Below, piece by piece: positions 32,224 to 42,230 of a DNA stretch of 64,000 bases; position 1 is the stretch's first letter; every line of letters starts with the position of its first letter. The DNA is taken from positions 124,001-188,000 of the forward strand of contig JAGMUV010000012.1 in assembly GCA_020744425.1 (NCBI GenBank). Direction: 5' to 3'. The translations under genes were made by a program, and so were the position numbers. Below the pieces are notes generated by a model, which saw only the letters and a list, made by a program, of their open reading frames with translations, was not told the DNA's origin and did not search any database. This stretch comes from Dactylonectria macrodidyma (Eukaryota; Ascomycota; Sordariomycetes; Hypocreales; Nectriaceae).

Positions 32224-33545
32224 ATGGAAGCTGATATGCAAGATCTGCCCGACAGTCCGCCGACGCCCCGGTCGTCGGGGACTTCGCGGAGGAGGACAAG
32301 GACAAGGACGACGAAGGCATGCAGTGCTTGTAGGGCGAGGAGGACCAGGTGTGATAGTCGGAAGCCCGACTGTGGATTTTGTCTCGCTCGTGCCCTCAAG
32401 TGCCACTACGAACAGAGCGAACAACCCCCTACATCCAGGTAGGTCATTGTTCTGGCATCTCCAATCTTCATGGCCTGAGCTGACCCGCCCGCTCCCAGAG
32501 TGGAGATGGAGCTCGCTGCCATAAACCAACGACTCGACTACATCACCAGTATCCTACCTTCTACCCCGTTGCCTTCCGTCACCCCGGGGCGTATCCTGGA
32601 CCGCATCCCGGAGAACCACGTGTTCACCGGCGAAGAGAAACTGCCCTTCCAACTGCTCGGAACGGAGTGTATGATGTCCATCCTCGGTCTTGGCCCCGGT
32701 TTCGCTCAGGAGCTTGTGACTCTGGAGAGGAATACCACGCCCGTCGGGGTAAATGGTTCATCGAGGGTGCGTCTCATTCAGCGAGAACAAGCCCTATCAG
32801 CCCTTGCTGCCTTCTCCACACATATCCACGTCTGGTATCCGATACTCCGCCCCCGCTTTTCAGAGCGGTATCTGAGCATCATCTCGGGGCCTTTGCCACC
32901 AGGGTCCGAAACATGCATGGTCCTGCTAGTTGCTGCACTGGGTATTCTCGCCCAGCAGGACCATGAGTTGGGCGTATCCCCCTGTGACAACAGCAGCGAG
33001 CTCTACCTAGAAGCTGCCATGGCCTCCCTGCCGGCAGTTCTTATCGACACGAGCGTCGAGAGTGTCCAATGTCTGGTACTTCTAAGCATCTACCATTGCT
33101 GCCTTTCCAAGCCTTACCAGGCATACGACTATGCCATGATTACCTCGTTCAAGGTACAGAACCTCCTGAAATACGTAGGTGACGGCGATGGCGAACTCTA
33201 CGAACATTTGAAAAGAGCCAACTGGGCAGTACTGCTCCTGGAGAGTGAGCTTCGTATCCATTTCGATGTGATCGGAAGCGGAATTTGGGACCACGACGAC
33301 CAGGTCGCGCTACCAGACAGCCGCCGCGCGTGGCAATTCGATATCGAAACGGGGTCGCCTCAAAGTTCGACGACTACTCCGGCTAGCAACATATCCGCGG
33401 ACGTTCCCGGAACGGATCAAACGCAATCGTACTTTCTCGCTGAGATCGCCATGAGGCGCATGCTACATCGCTGCAATACGGCGATTCGCAGAACACCTCA
33501 GGGAGAAATCGTCTATGCTCCGAACATCGAGATCGTCCTAAGTCC
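32224..33545 (+). pseudogene. Zn2Cys6 transcription factor truncated at its C-terminus
   Basis: Exon 1 is 32224-32438. It encodes the cluster KACSACRARRTRCDSRKPDCGFCLARALKC preceded by basic RRRTRTRTT. The intron 32439-32498 has GTAGGT and CCCAG. Exon 2 starts at 32499 and encodes the middle homology region (FSTHIHVWYPILRPRFSERYL, VLLSIYHCCLSKPYQAYDYAM, RANWAVLLLESELRIH) without breaks. After GEIVYAPNIEIVLS, near 33545, the similarity to such regulators ends and the DNA becomes hAT transposase in another frame; the artificial stop is at 33660. Such proteins regulate catabolic clusters. This one keeps its DNA-binding half but has lost the end, so function is doubtful. Confidence 0.78.
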
Positions 33546-33890
33546 CGTGAGCAGCATGCCTGCCAGCAACGGGAGTTTACTGTACCTATTCCAATGGCCC
33601 TTGGGATTCGCCATGGTATCATCTCATCAAGCGTACGACACGCAAGGAGCGAGAGATTAAGGACTTCATTCATGAACACCCTGAATGCGATAACTTTCGA
33701 CTCAATGGTGTTGAGTGGGATACACTTAAACGTACGGAGAGGTTTCTCTCTGTATTTGCTAGTGGTATTTGCTAGTGGTACACTACGGGTTGAAGGCAGT
33801 GGGGCTTCATTATCCCAGGGCCTTACCCTGATCGATGCTATCCTCACCTTCTTTGAGGATCAGAAGGTTTATCCTATTTCAAGATAATGC
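33546..33890 (+). pseudogene. Internal hAT transposase fragment at a rearrangement junction
   Basis: In the frame starting near 33592 the DNA reads PWYHLIKRTTRKEREIK then FIHEHPECDNFRLNGVEWD and LKRTERFLSVFASG. A frame change after a duplicated TATTTGCTAGTGG near 33757-33780 leads to TLRVEGSGASLSQGLTLID. These match the middle of hAT transposases. No hAT end is visible on either side. The fragment sits between the truncated regulator and the xylanase stub. Confidence 0.75.
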
Positions 33891-33948
33891 TTAAAGCTGA
33901 TGTTATATAGGTGCTATATAAATCAGGCCCAGAGAAGAACCTCCGCAC

Positions 33949-34207
33949 CTGGGTTCCCTCGGTGGCATCCCACTTCATGCTATTCTCAGGAGTGAGCTGG
34001 CCGAAGTAAGACTTTGATCACTTCTGTATTTTGCTCGCTGCTAAGAAGGCCGGGGTCGGTAATGGTGCCGTAATATTTCTTTCCCTCGTCGATAAAGAGC
34101 TCGTCGATGCTGGCAGTGCCGCTGTCGGTGATGTTGGCGCTCCTCTGGATGCAAGGGGCCACTGCGACCAGCGAAGTGGCAAAGAAGAACAGTTGCTTCA
34201 TCATCAT
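33949..34207 (-). pseudogene. GH10 endo-xylanase, first exon only, frameshifted
   Basis: From ATG 34207 the frame gives a signal peptide (MMMKQLFFFATSLVAVAPC) and the mature start ASIDELFIDEGKKYYGTITDPGLLS..NTEVIK, as in GH10 xylanases. A small frameshift near 34010 then moves the hallmark [19 protein letters not shown] into another frame. The exon would end at 33949, before GTGCGG. Everything downstream, including both catalytic Glu residues, is missing; the adjoining DNA belongs to the hAT junction. This was a secreted xylan-degrading enzyme and is now dead. Confidence 0.82.
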
Positions 34208-34422
34208 CTTGTAGAGCGAGAGGGTGATATACCCGCTAACAAGGAACGATAACGAATGACAGGAAAGGACAGACACAAATGAAGAGAAGTATGAAGAAAT
34301 AAAAACGAATCAAAAAGAGGGTGAATGAAGAATATTTGACTGATAAATACCCCTCAAATCACGCTGTTTGATTCGTGCATCACATATATTAAACACGGTG
34401 TGCGACATGACTCAGTGATAAA

Positions 34423-34776
34423 TCAGTTCTCTTTCCATAATACCTGCTGCATCTGCCCATATTCAACTTGATAACTTACGGATTTCAGTTTTCCCGTACA
34501 AGTATCAGTTACCGGTAGCGACATAAACATACACCATTGTGAAGTATTCATGCATGGCTTTTCAGCACTCATAAATTGTGTTGTTTGGATCAGCCCCGCA
34601 ATGTTTGTTTTAAGAAACACGGATAAGCACCCCCCTGGGATCCCTGTGATGGTCGACCCTTCATCCCACTGCCTAACTCTGAAACAATAATACCAACTTG
34701 ACGGCAGGTCCCGAGAATCATGTCGAACTAATGCAAGGGGTGACGCTTTGATCGGTCGAGGAAGAAATTGCGCCAA
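34423..34776 (-). CDS. Hypothetical short protein, low support
   Basis: A 117-codon frame with a Cys-containing second half (GGCLSVFLK, KPCMNTSQWC, TDTCTGKLKSVSYQV). No signal peptide, domain or confident splice sites. It may be part of a small secreted protein gene or chance. Confidence 0.22.
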   Translation of the reverse strand: MAQFLPRPIKASPLALVRHDSRDLPSSWYYCFRVRQWDEGSTITGIPGGCLSVFLKTNIAGLIQTTQFMSAEKPCMNTSQWCMFMSLPVTDTCTGKLKSVSYQVEYGQMQQVLWKEN

Positions 34777-35059
34777 TAGAAATCAGGGGCTTTATTTGTC
34801 AAGGCTGACATGAATTCATGATATCCGAGGAAGTTTTCAATTTTAGTTCCGAGCGTTCTCTTCCGCACTATGCGAGATCCTTGTCCTTGTCCACATTGTA
34901 CTTTTGCACGCGACCAATTGCAGTCGAAAGAGCCCTTGTCAGTGGGGCGATTGTCTTTTTGTTCTTCGCCAATCTTCTCGTCTGAAATACATCGCGTTTC
35001 CCCTGCTCAATGCCCCTCGGTGATATTGGTCTGTCCTTCATTTTTTTGCAGCTGGTTAC

Positions 35060-36146
35060 ATGGACATGTCTACGAAAACGTTTCAGGAGGACCAGTGGGA
35101 TGCTTTACGTCCTTATATCACAAAATTGTACTTTGACGAGTCTTGGCCGCTGAAAGAGGTGGTGCAAACAATCTGGGATAAACATGGCTTCAGCGCAACG
35201 TGAGTATCCTCTTCCGAAGGTTTTCCCACTTTCTGATAGGATAAATGATCCTAAACGGCTGACAGACCGCGCATGTACAAATACCGCCTCCAAAAATGGG
35301 GGCTGGACAAGAAATTCAAGGAAAAAGAAGTGGCTCAAATGGCCCTCCTGAAAAAACAACGAGATGCCGCAGGCAAAGAATCCGAGTTTCTTATGCAGGG
35401 AAGACCTATTCAATGGGACCTAGTGGAAAGGTATCTCCATCGTAGGCCAGATCTCCAACATGGCGTTTGGCTTTCAACTGCTAAACCAGGCGCTCGATGG
35501 CCTCCGACATCTTGTCAGGACTCAGGATGCCACGCTTCTCTTCTATCTATTCGACGTTGCTTTAGCTTTCGACCAAAAACATCCAGAGTTGGCGTTCGCA
35601 GTACTCCGCCATACATACGACATACTGCTTATTACCTTTGGTCACGGTCACCCGTTAGTCTGGCTGTTGCACCGACTTAGTCACTTGAAAGATGAAGACC
35701 GATATGATGTCAGTGCAACAATCCTCGAAGGAGTAGTTGGCACATTCAAACAGTCCAGCAGTGACGACCGCATACTCAAAAGAATTGACTGCCATTATTT
35801 TCTACTGCTGGACTACTTGGGTCTCAATGGCATACGCGCAAATGCTTCATTTCCAGTCATCAACTTACCTTCAATTGACGGTGCTGATGTTGCCTACCTC
35901 GCTAGATTCGTGGACCGGCTCATCGTCAGTGAGGACTTGGATGAGGCGGAACTGAAGTTGGCGATGGTGCATACCTGGGTCCAAGATCCGCTAAATCAAC
36001 AGCATCTGTCTTGGCCGGAGCTTCAGCTGTCCTACTACCGTGGCAAACTACACATTTCTCTGACACGGGGCGAATGGGACGAGGGCAGTGAGTGGCTTGA
36101 GAAGATTATAGCGCTTAGCGATAAATATTCCCTTAATAATAGCTAA
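35060..36146 (+). CDS. Clr5-domain protein, two exons plus probable frameshift
   Basis: Exon 1 (35060-35199) and exon 2 from 35266 splice across GTGAGT..CTGACAG. They yield the Clr5 domain: WDALRPYITKLYFDESWPLKEVV then HGFSATPRMYKYRLQKWGLDKKF. The domain is found at the N-terminus of many fungal proteins; the founding member, in fission yeast, acts in heterochromatin silencing. The second half (35460-36146: FGFQLLNQALDGLRHLV, LEGVVGTF, a helical TPR-like body) is open but one base out of frame. Either an unseen small intron or a frameshift lies near 35440-35500. A possible acceptor (TTTTTTTGCAG) at 35051 hints at an upstream exon. Confidence 0.6.
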
Positions 36147-36366
36147 GCCATAGTTTTCTTCTTCTGCTACATAATTATGAACACCGCAGTGACAGTCAAT
36201 GAATTCAAGCTGTAGTTGCGGGAGAATGACGGGACATGGAAATCGCTGCGTTGGCACAGGTGGCGGACCGGCCATCTGCACCAGTTTGCGAACCAATTTG
36301 TCCTGCTTCCCAGCTTTGACCTCTCAAACTGGCTCACACTATGTATACTCATTAAGTTCTCTGTAG

Positions 36367-36951
36367 GACTACGACGCCGCGCACATCGTGGGATCAAACC
36401 ACCCAGCGCTCACCTTGCTCACCGACGCTGTCCTCAGCAACTGGCAATGCTCCGTCCACGAGGGGTTCGCAGAGTACCCCAAAGAATTCAAACCTCTCGC
36501 CATAGCCTTGAATGTGACAGGCGACGGTGCCAGAAAGTTCCCCGACGGTAGTTCCGGCGTCCCGTACATCTTGGCGACGAACATCACGATAGGTTGCGAT
36601 ATCTGTCTTCCGTACCCTGGGCAGAACCTGTGCCATCCCACGACATCTTGTGCGCCGACGCCGTACGGAACAATGTGTCTGACGAGGCCTGGGTACAAGG
36701 CAGATGGCGTGGCTGATGATGACATAACAGTACAGTGGCGGATGAAGTGGCCTGTACCTGGCCAGGAACATCGTGTTGCTGTCGTACCGGGTACATCGGC
36801 AAATACGCTGTGCGATCCGAAGAATGTGGGACCGGATGTCTGTAAGGAGGTTGCTGTTGCTGATTGCTCAGCGGTGGTGCCGGAAGATAGCAGGTTTGAG
36901 AGCGCACACTCTGATACTGATCAGCAGGCGATCCACGTGGGAGAATTGTGA
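36367..36951 (+). CDS. Cys-rich secreted-type protein, 3' exon(s), 5' end not found
   Basis: The frame opens after a plausible acceptor (CTCTGTAG at 36359-36366) with DYDAAHIVGSNHPALTLL. It runs to the stop at 36951, about 194 residues. Cys-rich part: NITIGCDICLPYPGQNLCHP, CAPTPYGTMCLTRPGYKAD, then TLCDPKNVGPDVCKEVAVADC. Such spacing is usual in extracellular fungal proteins. The upstream exon with start and signal peptide was not identified in 36150-36366, so the gene is partial or broken. Function unknown. Confidence 0.5.
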   Translation, partial: DYDAAHIVGSNHPALTLLTDAVLSNWQCSVHEGFAEYPKEFKPLAIALNVTGDGARKFPDGSSGVPYILATNITIGCDICLPYPGQNLCHPTTSCAPTPYGTMCLTRPGYKADGVADDDITVQWRMKWPVPGQEHRVAVVPGTSANTLCDPKNVGPDVCKEVAVADCSAVVPEDSRFESAHSDTDQQAIHVGEL

Positions 36952-37707
36952 GTTGGACAGGTATGGATATGATGATGCGAGGCTGCAAGAACCATGACAT
37001 CTAAATGCCGCGCGTTACAAGGCATGGGAAACTGTTCATCAGACCAGCCACATCCGCCTCGAAACAGAACTTGCCGCCAAACTCCGAACTCTGTCCCTTG
37101 TGGCCCCGTCTCTATCACTTGATTGTCTGACTGCTGGTTGGCTTGTATCCTTAAGATTGTTAAGCAGGATCATTAGTGTAGAGTTTCGAAATCCTATCTG
37201 CTTAAATCAGTCTGATACTGCGTTTCGAACTCGTGTTGTACTTGAGTAAGCAATGGCGGCCAGTGTGTTGGGTCAACTGTTGAACGAGCTTACGCAGTGC
37301 CTGCTACGTCATGAGAATGAATGCACGATTAATGAAATCATGTTCTTCATTGCCCTATTCATTGCCCTATCTCACCAGATCTAGACCATTTATAAATTTC
37401 TCGCGATCTCTCTACCCTGAGGTTGTGACCACGTCATGCGAGTTGGGGGCAACGTTTAAGCTCGCCATTGCGCGGCACACATAAAAACAAGCCTGCTATT
37501 GGTGGCGTTCCTGCTGAGCCGGCCATTGGCAGACCTTGTGTGGAATGCCGCGGCCCTTGATGCGGCCGATTGTCTCTCCCGCCGGCGACGGCTTCTTTGT
37601 CGCTGGCCTTGATATCTTGGGAGGGAGTGTCTCAGCCCTTGCTGCGATAGACGAATCCCCTGACCTGCCAATACCGACAACGTCGAGGTGCGAGAGCAGA
37701 TCATGGT
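36952..37707. other. Intergenic, no supported gene
   Basis: Short overlapping frames only. A minus-strand frame at 37774-37496 may extend the next hypothetical gene. Confidence 0.35.
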
Positions 37708-38214
37708 TCATCTGTCGCGTTTGACTTTGTGTCCTTGGAAGCGTCTGGGTCCCTGCCGCTCTTGATCTGTCCACCAGAGATTACTTATTGCCTCCCATTC
37801 TTCACGGTTACTTCTGTCGCATTCCTTATCCTCACGCCACGATCTGATCGTGTCTGCCATCTTGAGCTTCCGTTCTTTGTACACCGCCTCAGACATCGGT
37901 TGGCGGCGAGCCTCGGTAGGGGTAGGGGGCAGGTGCTCGATCAAACTTTTCTCAAGTTTTCCCAGCTGCCAGCCGCGATGCGCCTGCAAATATGGGGGGT
38001 ACACGTGGCCGAAACCTCGAGTTATTTTACGTTTCATACGGCAAACGTCCAGAAGAGTCAGATCTAGACGAAGGATGCTCGGACTCGGACGGCTTTGCCG
38101 AGCCCCTTCACCTGCGCTCGACATGCCGCTTGTCAACTTGGCTGCAGCACGATTACGACGGTATCGGCTCGCGACGTCGGGAAGAAGACGATCCGCGCTT
38201 GTCCACATCATCAT
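37708..38214 (-). CDS. Hypothetical basic protein
   Basis: A 168-codon frame whose second half is charged and helical: YKERKLKMADTIRSWREDKE then NREEWEAISNLWWTDQE. A further minus-strand frame (37774-37496) could be joined by splicing or a frame change near 37740. No family recognised; low-to-moderate support. Confidence 0.33.
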   Translation of the reverse strand: MMMWTSADRLLPDVASRYRRNRAAAKLTSGMSSAGEGARQSRPSPSILRLDLTLLDVCRMKRKITRGFGHVYPPYLQAHRGWQLGKLEKSLIEHLPPTPTEARRQPMSEAVYKERKLKMADTIRSWREDKECDRSNREEWEAISNLWWTDQERQGPRRFQGHKVKRDR

Positions 38215-38486
38215 TTACTTGTTATCTGCCATCTACTTCTAATTAGCCAATCTATCAGCAGAACACGCCGAGTCTTAACCTGAGGTCTCTGTTTGAGCAT
38301 CAAGCTCACCCGAGGCAGTCCTACGCTCCAGATTTACTATGGATCCTTTCGTTGGCTTATCAAGATAATGAATCATGTATAAGAGATTCGCTTTTGGCTG
38401 CGTATCCGTTGGATAGCGGTCTTTTTCCTACTCAGCGGCCCTCCCGTGTTGATGAAGGAAGCAACTGGGTTGGGGTGTAACAGCCC

Positions 38487-39310
38487 CTAGAAGGCCCTCG
38501 TGCCGTCTCTCATAGCATTTTTCTCTGTCCCAATAAATTTGACGTGTTTCTCATAAAACTGGAGCATCTGGGTCGTGTCAACACGGAAACCGACAAGCTA
38601 ATGGTATGACGAAGGGATAGACTACCTTCTGCGGACACTTCTTGTAGATGACCTGCGTCTCATGCTTGGTCTTCTGGCCGTTCTTCCAACCAAGATAAAC
38701 GATCAGCTTTCCATTATCGTCCTCCTCACAAGCCCCAATCGCCTCAATCTCATCCTCCCACGACCCTGAAGGAGGATTCCATGGCTTCGTGGTCGCAAGC
38801 AAAGTCTCATCGCCAGCATGCGCCTCGTTTCGTTGCAATCGCTTGGGCCTTGTGCTGAAAGTGCCATTTGACGTCTGTCTACCCTTTTTGGTCTTGGCCG
38901 CTCTGTCTGATTCATCGAAGATCTTGTCCCTCCCACCTATCGTGTCAAAATACTGGTTGAGAATTTCGTCACCCGATACGCTTAAGAAAACGCGCTGGTT
39001 AGAGAATGGAAGGACAAAGCGGAGATGCCTAGTACGTACTTGAGATTGTCCTCGGGTTCCCAAGTTAAGTCTTTCTTGCTCTCAAAACCCTTCCACTTAA
39101 CCTGAAACATGAGGTTGCCCTAAAAAGTCGTCAGTCATGGACGCAGCTAAGCTTTACGAAACGTGGTCACATTTTTGTCGATCACGTGGTTCTTGATCGT
39201 CTCTACAATAAAACTGAGATTCGTGAGTATCATAAGGCTGGTGGCAGACAAACAGCTTACAGGTCATCCTCGAGTTCGCCATCAACTTCATTGTCATCAC
39301 TCTCGCCCAT
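38487..39310 (-). CDS. HP1-like chromodomain / chromo shadow domain protein, five exons
   Basis: Exons 39310-39261, 39213-39171, 39119-39040, 38980-38626 and 38567-38487 splice in frame to about 202 residues, with small standard introns. The chromodomain runs FIVETIKNHVIDKN|GNLMFQVKWKGF then KKDLTWEPEDNL; it binds methylated histone H3 lysine 9 in the family. A hinge with TKKGRQTSNGTFSTRPKRLQ follows. The chromo shadow domain is SWEDEIEAIGACEEDDNGKL, LGWKNGQKTKHETQVIYKKC and, in the last exon, MLQFYEKHVKF. It mediates dimerisation. An acidic N-terminal stretch (GESDDNEVDGELEDD) precedes. HP1 packages silent chromatin and transposons. The first exon may be longer. A piggyBac transposon sits 446 bp upstream. 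Confidence 0.82.
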
Positions 39311-39755
39311 AGTAACGCCTTTGGGAGCTTCGACTTCGTCCCGGTTGCAACCAATAGCGGGCTACCTGAGATTGACCTTCGGCTCCCTGAGTGAGGGCCG
39401 TAAACTTGTCCTGATTCGAAGATTTGTCGACGCTGTTGTCGTCGCTGGGTGCTGCAGGATATTAGCTCTCGTCTTGTCCGGCATGCGGCAGGAGCTGGCG
39501 TTGCGTTGGCGGGATTGGGTTTGGAGAGCAAACGCGACGCGCTCTCTATCGTGCCTTGTGGCGAAACGCTTAGGAGAGGTCGATGAAGGTGATTGTAAAC
39601 AGAATCTTACCTGGAGGCAACCTGAGAGCCTATGAACTGGCGACTTTGCCTTTCGGAACGAAAGGTTCTTCCTTCCGCGCCCACTCTCCGCCCTGGACGC
39701 ACGGTTCACTGAACGATCTGATACTTTGCCTTGAGGAACGAAAGGCCAGCACTCC

Positions 39756-39794
39756 TATCCCATCGAGTGCGGATGGACCCCATTTTCGCCAAGG
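39756..39794 (+). repeat. piggyBac-type element, left inverted repeat
   Basis: Perfect 39-bp match to the reverse complement of 42001-42039. Confidence 0.9.
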
Positions 39795-39920
39795 CCAAAA
39801 TACCCACTTTTATACCCACTTTTACTCCGCACTTCAATCAGTACATGACGAAACATCATTTGCACCTATGTTTTCTTACCTGCTGTCACCACCAAAACCG
39901 TCATTTTGTTCAATGCTGCG

Positions 39921-41920
39921 ATGTCTTCTAGTGATTCTGATTCTTCTGATGCCTCCGGTGCCTCCGGGGCTTCCGATGCTTCTGGGGCTTCTGGGGCTTC
40001 CGGGGCTTCCGTACGGAGCTGTATTGTGGTTGAGATCCTTCCTGAAGACCTCGCTGTCGCCTGCACTGCCGACTGTACGCCAGAGCAGTGCAATAACAGC
40101 ACAGTCCGGCCCCACGAACCTCCGGCTGTCGAGCGCGGGCCGCCGGGCTCCTTCGTACCCTTTGACGTACCGACCCGGCCCCGAGAGATACGGGAGCTGC
40201 CGGCAGCCCCGCTTGACCTATTCCTCCGATACGTTCCCCGGGGCCTTATTGAGCGGTGGGTGCAATGGACGAATGCAGCGCCGTTATCTAAGGAAGGTCC
40301 CCGGGCTAAACGGTCAAGAGTGTATGAGTGGAGGAAGACTTCTGTAGATGAGATTTACCTCTTCTTAGGAATCCTGCTTTATATGGGGATACATAGCGAA
40401 CCTCAAATATCAAGATATTGGTCAACTCAACAGCAAAAGGAGGATCCTATCTATCTATTCACCCGGTTTATCTCCCGGGACCGCTTCCAAAGTCTGCTCC
40501 GGCAGCTACGTATCTTTGATACCTCTGAATTCCAGCCCAGCCAGTCAGGAGGTCAACGCCAGGCCCGGGCCCAAGCCCCCGCCCAAGCCGGGATGCCAGA
40601 TATATACCGGAAGGTAAACGAGTGGTCAGCCCATATCCAAGAGACTGGGGATTCCTTCTATACAGCCGGCTCCGACCTTACCGTTGACGAGGCTATGGTC
40701 CGGTTTACGGGCCGGTCCCTAGAGACGACGACAATACCGACGAAGCCGATCCCAACCGGCTTCAAGGTCTGGATCCTTGCCCAATCGGGCTACTGCCTCC
40801 GGTGGCTCTGGCACGTACACGGAAAGGGCCCGTACGGACTAGTCCCTCAAGCCCGGCCGGAAGACAGCAAGGCTGGAGCTGCTGCTGCAAAGTGGGTCCC
40901 GTTAACGCCAACGCAGCGGGTTGTAACGACACTTATTACCTTACTTCCGGCTGCAGTCTACCACGTATTCCTAGATAATCTCTTTGCTTCCGTACGGCTT
41001 CTCCGGGCCCTCCGGAAGCAGCAGGTCGGAGCTTCCGGGACCTGCCGGAAAGACAGTGGGATAGATAAGATCCTCGTCGCCGAGAAGGAAGCAGAAGGCC
41101 AGGGTATTCCTTGGGGTCAGATCCATTGCATCCCTACCTTAGATGGGGAGGTATGGTATTGCAAACTGCTTTCTATAGATATCTCCATACTGATCAGTTT
41201 GTCTCTTCATAGGTCAACCAATTCACCTGGAAGGATAACGCCCTTGTCCTCTTCTTGACAACCGTCTTCCGAGACGGCCGGGAGGTTATCCGTCTCCGGC
41301 GCCGACCGGCCGGAAGCTCTGCTGGAAAGCGGGCTGCCCGGAAAGAAGCCTTCGGCCCAGACGTCCGGAAGAACCTCCCGGTGCCTGAGGCAATTGACGA
41401 GTATAACCATAAGATGAATGGGGTTGATATAAGTGACCAGATGAGGTCTTATTATCAATACAGCCGCCCTATTCGTCGAGGAGGCTGGCAAGCCCTTGCT
41501 TGGAATTTCCTGCTGGAAGTGATCGTTGTGAATAGCTTCTTCCTGCAGCTCTGGGGCAAGCCCGAGTGGCAAAAGGTCAAGAACCAGTACCAATGGCGGC
41601 GACTGCTTGCATCCCAGCTTATTCAACAGTTTGGACCATTAGCAGGAGGTCGAAGACTTTCACGACCTCAACGGGCTTCAGATAAGAGGAAAACATCTAT
41701 TCCTTGGCAGCACCATCGCAAGGGATCAAGGGGGGTTAACTCGCCTTGCACCTATTGCGGCAGGAGGAAGAAACGCGAGGCTCTAAGTGAGGTATCTAGG
41801 AATAGCCTCACTCAACAGCCGCAACAGCGAAAAAAGACTCGAAAAGGCTGCTTAGACTGTAACGTACCGCTATGTACTGATGGAGATTGTTGGTACCTCT
41901 GGCACACCCAAAATCTATAG
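39921..41920 (+). CDS. piggyBac-family transposase (DDE_Tnp_1_7), two exons
   Basis: Exon 1 is 39921-41150; the intron 41151-41212 has GTATGG..TTCATAG; exon 2 is 41213-41920. The product is 645 residues with no stops or frameshifts. A Ser/Gly/Ala-rich N-terminus (SSDSDSSDASGASG) precedes the domain, which starts IERWVQWTNAA..EIYLFLGILLYMGIH. Catalytic aspartates are seen in LTVDEAMVRFTGR, VYHVFLDNLFAS and YNHKMNGVDISDQM. The C-terminal Cys/His knuckle is CTYCGRR..KGCLDCNVPLCTDGDCWYLWH. The enzyme excises and inserts the element without DNA synthesis. Intact coding and perfect ends suggest that it is or was recently active. Confidence 0.92.
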
Positions 41921-42000
41921 AGGAATCGAGGTACCCTGAATTTTAGCATATGATTCGATTATTCTAGTGGTCCCATAAGCCCTGATTGGCTTTACCCCGC

Positions 42001-42039
42001 CCTTGGCGAAAATGGGGTCCATCCGCACTCGATGGGATA
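42001..42039 (-). repeat. piggyBac-type element, right inverted repeat
   Basis: Perfect 39-bp match to the reverse complement of 39756-39794, about 80 bp after the transposase stop codon. Confidence 0.9.
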
Positions 42040-42118
42040 CGGACTGTCAATACACGGAATGACTTAGTAGGAGCAGAAATGAGCCAAAACTGGCACAGCC
42101 ATGTGGTCCGTGCGGGGA
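42028..42118. repeat. Non-autonomous repeat, copy related to 17.47-17.56 kb
   Basis: GACTGTCAATACACGGAATGAC..GAAATGAGCCAAAACTGGC (42043-42096) matches 17508-17560 almost base for base. It is followed by CATGTGGTCCGTGC, the inverted form of the GCACGGACCACGTG block found at the start of the other copy. The left part is cut by the piggyBac end. Confidence 0.65.
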
Positions 42119-42170
42119 CAATTGACATTCAATTGGCGGACACTTTTTTGCGGCCGCTACTGTACAGTAG

Positions 42171-42230
42171 CAACTAGTGCCCTATTGGTTATAAGCCATC
42201 GGGCGAAATAAATTGTGTGTGTGTGTGTGT
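42171..42230 (+). repeat. LINE/SINE-type 3' tail ending in a GT microsatellite
   Basis: AGTGCCCTATTGGTTATAAGCC..CGGGCGAAATAAATT matches the tail at 14550-14587. It is followed by (GT)8-9 instead of TTGA repeats. Confidence 0.6.

Larger units (their letters stand above)
39756..42039 (+). mobile_element. piggyBac-type DNA transposon with 39-bp perfect inverted repeats
   Basis: The left end 39756-39794 (TATCCCATCGAGTGCGGATG..) is the exact reverse complement of 42001-42039. Between them lies an intact piggyBac-family transposase gene. The element is about 2.28 kb. Classical piggyBac duplicates TTAA, which is not present here; the outermost shared bases are TA. The right flank runs straight into a non-autonomous repeat. 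Confidence 0.85.

Noticed and set aside
33594..33887. Separate 97-codon gene after the Zn2Cys6 regulator
   Set aside because: Read in the neighbouring frames, the DNA encodes hAT transposase pieces; the ORF is a mix of frames around the junction.
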